Assembly (NCBI RefSeq): GCF_000142905.1
Contig: NW_013657669.1
Span: 1-64,000, forward strand
DNA length: 64,000 nt
Direction of reading: 5' to 3'
Origin: Thecamonas trahens ATCC 50062
Lineage: Eukaryota; Apusozoa; Apusomonadida; Apusomonadidae
Below the pieces are notes generated by a model. The model saw only the letters and a list, made by a program, of their open reading frames with translations, made no database searches and was not told the DNA's origin. The position numbers and the translations under genes are program-made. Positions within the stretch are counted from its first letter, which is position 1. Each line of letters opens with the position of its first letter. Shown piece after piece: positions 1 to 8,447 of this stretch.

Positions 1-873
1 TATCCACCACCTGCTTCGCCCGTCCCGTCACCCACGTCACGACCCCCTCCATCCCCCTACCCATACTCATTACGCCCGATCACTCCCAACCACTACCCTC
101 ACCCCTACCCCACCACCATCACTTCCATCCCAGCCACAACCCCCAGCCCCCCACCCTCATTCCGTGCCCACCACCATCCCATCGCGCACCCGCTTCCTCT
201 TCCTCCTCCTCCTCCTCCTCGTCTTCCCGCTCTACGTCATCTCCATCCTTATCCCCGTTCCCGACACCCACACTCCTCAACCATCACATGCCAGACTGCC
301 CATCCTCCGACCAACAGCAATCTCGAGCCATCCAGCCTCGACACAGCCCCCTCAGCTGCCCCTGCCTCGCCGACCACCAGCCGCCAGCCGTCGCCCGCTC
401 GCCCGTTCAGCCCACCTTCACCACCACCTAGCTCCTTCCCACCACTAGCTACGCTACCCACAACCTCACCCAAGGTTTTCACTCGCTATGCACTAGCACC
501 AGTATCAATACCGTCGTCATCGACACGCATCTTCCTCGGCTCATTTCCGCGTCGACTTGTTTGCCCTAGGTGGTTGAGCACGTCCTCGACCGCTCGACCC
601 CGCATACGACCCCTACCACCCTCATTGCAAGCTAAGCCCAATCTGATTTCACTACAACCGTACTACACGCTCACGCGTTTTCCGTTGCACAGTACCCAAT
701 CCACAATCTCAGCATGTTGCAATCCGACCTCCGCCGGCTGAGGCTTACTCCCCTCCGCCTGGGCCCATGCGTCATCATCTCTTCCCACAACCACCACATT
801 CACATCACACGAGTTCATCATCCCGTATCAACGCTAGAGTTGTTTGTTTTGCCGAGCCTCTCCATTTTGGTGA
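1..873. other. Gene-poor flank, C-rich
   Basis: No convincing gene is visible. The first 450 bases are strongly C-rich and pyrimidine-biased. An open stretch at 164-448 (+) encodes a Leu-rich hydrophobic run but opens with GTG, has no conserved motif and ends in low-complexity Pro/Ala/Arg sequence. The region lies downstream of the minus-strand giant gene that ends at 874, so it probably holds that gene's 3' untranslated region and the end of a neighbour outside the window. Confidence 0.5.
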
Positions 874-3800
874 CTAAGCGTACTCTCGATCTAGCGAGAA
901 AAATGCTGCAACCTCTGGTACTGCCAGGACGACTTCGTGCGGAAGGAGTCCGAGCATAAATAGCGTGCGTCGGTTGCCAGCCCTTAGTGTCTGGATCATC
1001 GGAACGAGGACGACCAACATGAACGTGCCAAACACCACAAGCTGGAGCAGGAGCGCCACAAGTGGAATCCACCAGAGCAGAACTCGAATGTCGTCTGCGT
1101 CGGCATATAACTGGACAGAAAGTGCCGTCCCGCTGCGGCCCTCGCGTGGACACACGCTGGTGATGACCCCCAGCTCTGCCACGGCTGGCCCTAGGCGCGA
1201 CGCGCTCGCCCGGACCAGCTCGCGCCCAACCCGTACCAGCTCCAGCAGCATATGCGCTAGCCCGTTGGCCACCATCTCAAACAGTGGCTCGCCTGGAGTT
1301 CGACACGGCGCGTCCACAACGAGGCATGCTCCGCTCTTTTCCAGCTTGTCTTGTGGTGGGACATCAAAGTTGTTTCGCTTGCGGAGCGTGATCGTTTGCT
1401 GCGCGTCGCGCATCCGCTGCAACGATTGCCCGAGTCGTTCTCGCGCGCTTGTACCACTTCCGTGTGCCCGGAACCGGACCGTCGCCACAGTCGGCCGTGC
1501 GAGCACATCGTCCCACGGCACTGCTGCAAATGGAACAACAGCCCGCGTAAATGCGCCCAACTTGGTGCTCTCCATCATGTTCATCTCCAGGCCAAACGTG
1601 AAAATGTCCTCGTTGAGCGCCATCCGTGACCCGGCCACCGCCACAATTGATGACACGTTCACCATGTACTGCAGCTCGACAAGCGCGAGGAGGGAGAACG
1701 CGAGGACCACAACAAGACCCATCATGCCCCACAACACCCATCGCTGCCGGACCTCCACATCGTCCCGCTGCATTGCTGTCCGCGCCCGCTGCTGCCCGAC
1801 CGTCTTTCGCCATGCGAGCTCAGTCGCCGACCCAGACTGCATACTCGCCAACCGCGAGTTGTACGCATCGCTCTTTTCTGGTGAGCTCTTGCTCCGAACC
1901 GTACTGAGCTCTTGGTTTGAGAGAAATCCGACGCGCCGTGGCGCAAGCGTTCCCATGTCTCTTAACACATGTGAGTCCATCACGCCCGCACCCAGCTCCA
2001 TACTTGCCTCGTTCATAATGATGCTCACCCCGGCATCGGCGAGGCCGAGCGAGTCGTTGCCAAGTCGATCGGCCCCTTCGTTGCCTTCAACCTCCTCGTG
2101 CTGCTCATCTTCTCCGTACGATGTCGCCCGCTTCAGCCGCACCCGCGGAGCACGCACAATCACAATCGAGTCATGCTGGACAAGTCCGTCGCACGAGGAC
2201 GAACTTGCGGCGTTGTTGACTGGGCCACTTGGCGTCGGTCCAGAATCATCTGGGCTCGCCACACACGATGACTCCATCGACGACGATGATGATGACGACG
2301 ATGGCGATGACGACGACGCCGAAGGCTGGCCACTCACTATCTTGGGCATGCCGCGTGACTCTCCGATCTCCGCCGGCGTCTCTGCGTCACTAGTTGTAGC
2401 AAGTGACGATTGCGATCTGACCGAAGTGTTGGCTGCGTCGTATGAGCCTGACGCCGCTGATGGCGGCACCATGTTGACGGCTGGCGACGTCGTAGCCTGT
2501 GATGATCCCTCTGCGAGGTGCGTCGTCTGCGAAAGCCCAACAACTCCATCCCGCGAGTCGTTAAGCTCTTGTTGGTTCAGTGACTGCGACCGCGACCGCG
2601 ACCGCGCCTTCGTTTGCAGCTCCGCGACCGTCTTGCGCCCAACCGGTGCTCCTTGTCCGTGCTTGTTGGGGATTGAGTACACTTGGACGTTTGGTGAGCC
2701 TAGTGGTGTCATTCGCGGCTTGACTTTGGGTATGTCCGCAAATTGATAGCCTCCAACCGATGATGCAAGACAGTCATCTGAGAGAGACATTGCTTTGAGG
2801 AGGGAGAGCTGTGGCTTCGGGCCGTCAATGTCGCCCTCGCCGCTGTCGAACGGCACGCCGGCTGTCCCACCACCACTGCGTGCCATTTCCCCGGCACTCG
2901 TGCTTGCGTACACGCCGCCGCGCATCAGACGAGCCACCGCAGTCTTGGGAATTGCCAGAAACACGGAAATCGTCGCCCACCGTCGCTTCGACGCCGCTCG
3001 CAACGACGGCCGCACAATGACAAACACCGCCGCAACATGGATTGCCACCATCGCACCCGTTAGCGCGCAAAGTACCACCAGCGACCGCGCGTTCGTCTGG
3101 CTCGCTACCTCCTGCTCAACCTCCACCGCAGCCTCAAGTGCCACCCGCAGCGATTGCCGCCCATTGTACAACACAAACAGCGCGTCGTCGACAGGATCTG
3201 TCACAGAGCTAGCCCAAGCAGCAGGCTCAGCTGTGGCACTTGTGTTGCTTCCCACAGTCGCCATCGGAAGCTGCAGCTTGCGGCGGATGTAACTAGCGTA
3301 CGACACGGCCGCGTCGCGGACGACATGGAGCGCTTCGCGTACATTGTACGGATCGCCACGGACTCGGGCACCCAGGTTGATGCTGGACGGCCACGTCGCA
3401 GCCACCTCGCCGAACCCTTCAAAGTGGTAAAGTTCGACTTGTGCCGCGCCCTCATGCAAGCTCGCAATCTTGGCCTGCGGATCATGAAGACCTTCTGTAG
3501 ATGCTAGCATCCCGTGCCCGTACAGCATCGCCTCCAGTCCGACCCCAATTTCGTCCACCAGCCGCGCCATCGTCGTCTGGACGCTAGCCTCAGATGCAAA
3601 TGACTCTTGCCCGCCGAGCAGCAAAGAGTTGAGCTCTCGCAGCTCCGGCTCCGCGAGCACAGACCCGTTGGCCCACAGCGTGTCCGCCCGCTCGAGCAAG
3701 TAAACCGCCTCGACCGCGCCAACTGTCCGCGCAAGTCCCGCAACACGCATCGCCGCTCCCTGCGCTCGCTGCGGCTGCTCGCGCGCCTGGTCGAGCAAAA

Positions 3801-6800
3801 TCGACGACGCCACAAACACAGAGAGGCAAAGTAGAGCCAAAATAATCGCAAAGGCCGCCACACGCTTGCCGAGCTGAGAAATCGAGTGCTCCGTCTTGGA
3901 CCGGATCGCCCGCAGCGACGTTGCCACGTCCGAGTCGGCCTGCTGCGCAACTCGGCGCCGCGCCGCAAGCCGAGCTCGCGCGCTCGTCACCATGGCATGC
4001 TCCTCCGTGGACACTAGTCTGGTCTCATCTGCCAGTGCTCCAACGTCGGTGGCCACCTCATCGACGTCGCGACCTCGTCTGCGGGATTCACGTGCGCTGC
4101 CGCCGGCAGATCCGTGCCCACTCTCGGCCTCCATCGCCACGTCTACTAACGCTTCAAGGCTCTGCAAAGTGACCGAGCCACGTCGAGTCGTCCGCGACCG
4201 TGACCGTGACTGTGACCGTGATCGCGACCGCGACCGCGAGTGCTTCCGCCGATGCGTATTCTTGGAAGCTTTGCGCGACCGTGGTGGCGTCCTCGGCCGC
4301 ACTCCCGTCTGCCGCGATGATGATCGCGATCGTGGTGGCAGCCCACTCCGTCGCAATTCTCCCGGCGCTGCGCCCCTCACCAGCGTCGATGGCGCCAGCA
4401 TCGACCGTCGCCGCTGCTGTCGCGGCCACCCTGTCATCACCGACGACACCGACGCCCGCGACGTCGACCGCTTACGACGACCCGATCGCTCACCCAATAA
4501 TACGTCCGAGGTCTCGTCGAATGCCGAGCGGGTCGTCGGCGACGGCGGCTCGTCATCGCGCGACGCCACAAACAGCGACCGCTCATCCGAAAGCTCCGCA
4601 CCACTGGCTGACGCACCCACAGAGTCAAACGGCGACGCTAGCGCCAACGTTGAGCGCGGCGGCGCAACGCGGCTACCAGGGCTCCTGTTCCCGGCCCGCA
4701 GCGAGGACATCGACGGCCCCACCCGCGGCATCCGTCCGCTGGTCTGACGACCCGAGCTCATCCGGCCCGAGCTCTGTTTGCTCGTTCCGCTCGGCATTCG
4801 GCCGATGGAAGACTGGCCAGTGAGCGACGAAGACGGAGTCAACGCGGCATCGCCATCCTGTGGCGCGAGCGGAATCATGAGCAACCGGATGGTTCCCGAC
4901 TCTTCCACGTACCCCACCGCAATGACCGGGAGCGAGACGCGCGATGTCACATGCGGGTGCGTCTGCATCATGCACAGCGCCTCGCCACGGTCAGCCTCCT
5001 CAAGAAGCGGGAGCGGGACCAGCATCACCGGAACGTGCGATCCGACATCATCGCTATGCTCTTTGGCAATCGAGTACACCAAACTCGCCTCATCCTGGCT
5101 CTTGAACCAAAGCGAGAGATGATCGGCTGGCGTGGCTTGAGGCCCGGCCATGGACACGTTCTGCACCAGCCGAAGCGCTCTGCCAAATGTGGCGTGAACA
5201 ATGGTCGACGCCACCATGTTGGTCTCTTCACCGGCCCCACCACCGCTCGCCACGGTCTCGCTGCCGTCGAGCCCAACTCCATTTTCCGCACCCTCGTCAC
5301 CGTCGCCGCCATTAAGCGCAAACAGCTCGCCAAGCCCCAGCCCAAGAATAGAGTGCTCCGAGACGCCAAACAGAGCCTCGGTTGTGCCGCTTGTTGTTGA
5401 GAGAATATGCCCAGCTGGCGAAATGACCACTTCCATCGAAAAGGCCGAGACCGTGTTGAGCACAAGCATGCCGATCGAGTCATGCCCAGAGCCACCGAGA
5501 AAGAGCCCGGTAACTACCACCGGCACTTGCTCGCCTTTGCCGTTGCGCACAAGCCGGGTGTGCGCCTCGTACGTCGACGCCGTCGCAGACATCGTCGACA
5601 GCCAGTTGGCGACCGAGCCTGACGCCGCCTGGACGCCCGGGCCTGATGACGGGAACAGCGCCATGATGTGTGTACCCATCAACGCGTCAGAGTGGATCCC
5701 CAGCAGCTGCTCTGGCTTGCCCGAGACACCCACCACGGCACCGCCACGAAGGCAATAAACCGCCACACGCGTGTCGGCCTCGGGCAGCGGTCGCATCACC
5801 GCAATGTACTGTGCAGCCCGTGCACGTGTCCGTACCAGCGACAACGCCACACGCTTCCGGCTCCGGTCCGCACACTTCATGTCAAACACAAAGGTTCGCG
5901 TCAGCGACGACGCAGAGCCGAGCAGCGCGTCCTGCCAGTCAGAGAATGGTGGCATGAGGAGAGTTGTCATGAACGGTTCGCCTCGGAGGGCGACTTTGGC
6001 CGTCTTGGAGTTGTCGTACCCGAGGAGCTTGCGCGCGTGGCTGTTGACCGATGCAATGCCGCCACCCTCCGAGAGCGTCACAATCGCGTCAATCGCCCCG
6101 TTGACAAGCGCCATCGCTCCGGTGTCGTCCGGCCCGCCCACGCCCCCTGTCCCGCCAGCACCCGCGCCTGCGCCACCACCACCGCCCTCATCGGTCGCTG
6201 TCGCCATAGCTACACGCCGCGCCTTGCGGAGGAACCGCTCGGCGAGGATCGGCCGGTTCGAGACTTGGTCAAGGAACGTAGCGTACGAAACAAGTAGACC
6301 AGGTGTGTTCGGGTACTTGCGAACAAGCTGACGGTAGTAGTTGTTAGCCGAACGCTCCGACTCATCGATCCGTGCAATGAGTTTGGCTGACCGCTCCAGA
6401 AACGCGCGGTCAGACCTCAGCAGCGTCCGCCAAAAGTTGGCCAGTGACCGAATGGCTGCGTTGTGGTGCGACCGCGCTGTCCGTAGCATTGTCTCAAACT
6501 GCACATACGAGATGAGATCCATCGTGCCGGTCGTTAGCCCGCGTGCAAGTTGCGCCTGCTCCACCTCCCGCAGCTTGCGGTATCGCAAGAACCGGAGATC
6601 AACCCGTGCGGGCAACGCGAGCGACTGGTCCAGGTACGCGTGTGCCATCGCAGTATTTCCCACGCTCGCCAGAAATCGCACGTAGCAGAGCAGGAGAAAG
6701 ACCGAGTCGGGAAACTGCTCAAAACCCGCGCGAAAGACCGTGTTGGCCGCATCGACGTTGGCAGACTCGATCAGCGCCCGCGCCACAAGCTCGACATCGG

Positions 6801-7935
6801 TCACAAGGTGGAACTTGCGAAGCTTCTTGCCCTCACGCGAGAGTGGTACAACAGCGTTGAGCGCGTGTCGCCGGCGGACATACATCAACCGCCAGCCGCC
6901 GATCGCCGCGCCAAGCACAGCAAAGACCGGCACGCCGGCCAACGCCGCCACAAACATGGCGTTCGAGTTACTATCCTCCCCGTTCCCACCCACCGTGCCT
7001 AGCGCCATTGATGCCAGCCACGTAAGTGCCAGAAAGCCACCTGTCCGCGCAACTTGCAGCCGCGTGTTGTACAGCGCCATGAAGACGACGTGGAGGCCAA
7101 ATATCGACGCCGTGCACCCGATGAGAATCACACCGAGCAGTGTCCGCTCGTTAGGCAGAATTGCAAACGCGAGGAGGAGTACCGACTTGGCCACATGGGT
7201 GGCGCAGTCGACTCGCGCATGCGGCCGAGCAAGCAGGTGGCCCGAGTCGGGCGAGTCGTGAAAGTACACCAGTGAGAGCGCAGCCGTCGCACACAGAAAC
7301 ATGACCATCAAAACGCCAGAGATCACCCCGTACGTTACAACCTCACCCGTCACACACTTTGTATCCGAGTAGTCGTAGAGGACCGGCGGGTCCACCGCGT
7401 AGTCGCATGCCAGCGGCGTCAGCAAAATGCTCATGATCGGAATGTAGAGCACAGTAACTGCAAACGCCACCGCATACCGCAGAAGCCGGAGCGGCCAGAT
7501 CCGGACCCGCGACGAGTCGCGAAGCGCGAGGCCCACATACACCGCGTCGGCCCACGCGAGCAACAGCGCTGCATACACCAACGCGTTGACGACCCGGAAG
7601 ACGTCAAACGAGGAAAAGACAAGCCGCAGCGAGACCACGTTGAGCGTCGGCGTCATCACGTCTCCGCTCCATGGGCCCCACTCAAACGTCTTGTGAAAGG
7701 CAAATGCAGCAATCTGCCCAAACTCGATGAGCAAGACGAGAATAGAGAAGATCGGCTGCGACGACGACCGAGATACAATAGCAAACATGGCATCAAAGAC
7801 CGTCATCTCAAGCACCGCCCGCCACGATGCCGACGACCGCCCCAGCCCAATGTCAGAGAGGTTGTCATCATCCGCACCAGAGAGCACCGACGTGTCCAAT
7901 GATCCATCCGACACTGTGGCAAACGCCTCGCCCAT
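874..7935 (-). CDS. Giant TmcB-like TPR/PAS multi-pass membrane protein
   Basis: A single 2,353-residue frame starting at ATG 7935. Seen in order: about eight hydrophobic segments (residues ~40-340); a TPR-like helical region (~350-570) with repeats such as 'FRAGFEQFPDSVFLLLCYVRF'-type helices; then PAS-like segments, the first near 607-725 (motif AIDAIVTLSEGGGIASVN) and others near 725-880. A low-complexity Arg/Ser stretch lies near 1220-1245. A membrane segment near 1357-1381 is followed by a likely extracellular segment, another membrane segment, a Ser-rich linker with a poly-Ser run (~1870), and two more membrane segments near 2060-2090 and 2283-2315. The layout matches the TmcB/TmcC-type TPR-PAS membrane proteins expanded in apusomonads and ciliates. 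I infer a sensory membrane role. No cyclase or kinase catalytic domain is visible. No intron is needed. Confidence 0.85.
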   Translation of the reverse strand: MGEAFATVSDGSLDTSVLSGADDDNLSDIGLGRSSASWRAVLEMTVFDAMFAIVSRSSSQPIFSILVLLIEFGQIAAFAFHKTFEWGPWSGDVMTPTLNVVSLRLVFSSFDVFRVVNALVYAALLLAWADAVYVGLALRDSSRVRIWPLRLLRYAVAFAVTVLYIPIMSILLTPLACDYAVDPPVLYDYSDTKCVTGEVVTYGVISGVLMVMFLCATAALSLVYFHDSPDSGHLLARPHARVDCATHVAKSVLLLAFAILPNERTLLGVILIGCTASIFGLHVVFMALYNTRLQVARTGGFLALTWLASMALGTVGGNGEDSNSNAMFVAALAGVPVFAVLGAAIGGWRLMYVRRRHALNAVVPLSREGKKLRKFHLVTDVELVARALIESANVDAANTVFRAGFEQFPDSVFLLLCYVRFLASVGNTAMAHAYLDQSLALPARVDLRFLRYRKLREVEQAQLARGLTTGTMDLISYVQFETMLRTARSHHNAAIRSLANFWRTLLRSDRAFLERSAKLIARIDESERSANNYYRQLVRKYPNTPGLLVSYATFLDQVSNRPILAERFLRKARRVAMATATDEGGGGGAGAGAGGTGGVGGPDDTGAMALVNGAIDAIVTLSEGGGIASVNSHARKLLGYDNSKTAKVALRGEPFMTTLLMPPFSDWQDALLGSASSLTRTFVFDMKCADRSRKRVALSLVRTRARAAQYIAVMRPLPEADTRVAVYCLRGGAVVGVSGKPEQLLGIHSDALMGTHIMALFPSSGPGVQAASGSVANWLSTMSATASTYEAHTRLVRNGKGEQVPVVVTGLFLGGSGHDSIGMLVLNTVSAFSMEVVISPAGHILSTTSGTTEALFGVSEHSILGLGLGELFALNGGDGDEGAENGVGLDGSETVASGGGAGEETNMVASTIVHATFGRALRLVQNVSMAGPQATPADHLSLWFKSQDEASLVYSIAKEHSDDVGSHVPVMLVPLPLLEEADRGEALCMMQTHPHVTSRVSLPVIAVGYVEESGTIRLLMIPLAPQDGDAALTPSSSLTGQSSIGRMPSGTSKQSSGRMSSGRQTSGRMPRVGPSMSSLRAGNRSPGSRVAPPRSTLALASPFDSVGASASGAELSDERSLFVASRDDEPPSPTTRSAFDETSDVLLGERSGRRKRSTSRASVSSVMTGWPRQQRRRSMLAPSTLVRGAAPGELRRSGLPPRSRSSSRQTGVRPRTPPRSRKASKNTHRRKHSRSRSRSRSQSRSRSRTTRRGSVTLQSLEALVDVAMEAESGHGSAGGSARESRRRGRDVDEVATDVGALADETRLVSTEEHAMVTSARARLAARRRVAQQADSDVATSLRAIRSKTEHSISQLGKRVAAFAIILALLCLSVFVASSILLDQAREQPQRAQGAAMRVAGLARTVGAVEAVYLLERADTLWANGSVLAEPELRELNSLLLGGQESFASEASVQTTMARLVDEIGVGLEAMLYGHGMLASTEGLHDPQAKIASLHEGAAQVELYHFEGFGEVAATWPSSINLGARVRGDPYNVREALHVVRDAAVSYASYIRRKLQLPMATVGSNTSATAEPAAWASSVTDPVDDALFVLYNGRQSLRVALEAAVEVEQEVASQTNARSLVVLCALTGAMVAIHVAAVFVIVRPSLRAASKRRWATISVFLAIPKTAVARLMRGGVYASTSAGEMARSGGGTAGVPFDSGEGDIDGPKPQLSLLKAMSLSDDCLASSVGGYQFADIPKVKPRMTPLGSPNVQVYSIPNKHGQGAPVGRKTVAELQTKARSRSRSQSLNQQELNDSRDGVVGLSQTTHLAEGSSQATTSPAVNMVPPSAASGSYDAANTSVRSQSSLATTSDAETPAEIGESRGMPKIVSGQPSASSSSPSSSSSSSSMESSCVASPDDSGPTPSGPVNNAASSSSCDGLVQHDSIVIVRAPRVRLKRATSYGEDEQHEEVEGNEGADRLGNDSLGLADAGVSIIMNEASMELGAGVMDSHVLRDMGTLAPRRVGFLSNQELSTVRSKSSPEKSDAYNSRLASMQSGSATELAWRKTVGQQRARTAMQRDDVEVRQRWVLWGMMGLVVVLAFSLLALVELQYMVNVSSIVAVAGSRMALNEDIFTFGLEMNMMESTKLGAFTRAVVPFAAVPWDDVLARPTVATVRFRAHGSGTSARERLGQSLQRMRDAQQTITLRKRNNFDVPPQDKLEKSGACLVVDAPCRTPGEPLFEMVANGLAHMLLELVRVGRELVRASASRLGPAVAELGVITSVCPREGRSGTALSVQLYADADDIRVLLWWIPLVALLLQLVVFGTFMLVVLVPMIQTLRAGNRRTLFMLGLLPHEVVLAVPEVAAFFSLDREYA

Positions 7936-8447
7936 GCTTGACGGCTATTTGCCACTGCTTCCGCAGACTGTCTGCTCGACCTCGACGAGCTCGCTCACCG
8001 TCTGCCGCACCAGACAACCGGTCACCAGCGTCAAACTCACACACACAGCACACACCAGTGTTGAGCGAGAGCACACGTAGCACACCCCAGTAGAGCTAGT
8101 CTTTTGTACTTTGCTTGCTGCCTCTCTCGTCACACACAAACCCACACACACGCCCAAACAACGCGCGGAAGGCAGTCAGCAGTTGCGACTGTGCGGCTGT
8201 CTGCTATCGAGTTGAAACGACTGCCGACAACGCCGGCCGTTTGCCAAGAACGACGGTCTGCCCTACCCAGCTGGTGTGGCAATTGACCCCACAAAAATAT
8301 TTCCCCCCCCCCCCCCCCCCCTCAGGAGTACCCTATTTTGTTCCCCTGGACCGCTTGCCAAAAAGATGTCGGGTGGTTGCAGTCACCCGCACCTTGGCCC
8401 CCTACCACCCTACCTGCCTATCTCCTCTCTCTCTGCGACAGCCAACC
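7936..8447. promoter_or_regulatory. Divergent intergenic region with 19-base C run
   Basis: This is the shared upstream region of the giant minus-strand gene (start 7935) and the plus-strand histidine kinase (start 8448). It contains CA-rich stretches near 8030-8160 and an uninterrupted C run at 8303-8321. An open frame continues upstream of the kinase start, but only from a TTG codon and across the C run, so it is not taken as coding. No TATA box could be assigned with confidence. Confidence 0.4.

Noticed and set aside
164-448. Possible signal-anchor protein with a Leu-rich start
   Set aside because: It has no ATG (begins GTG), no conserved sequence after the hydrophobic run, and a low-complexity Pro/Arg end.
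965-2746. 593-codon plus-strand open frame
   Set aside because: It lies antisense inside the giant TPR/PAS gene. Composition is typical of a high-GC shadow frame (Ser/Arg/Thr-rich, no fold).
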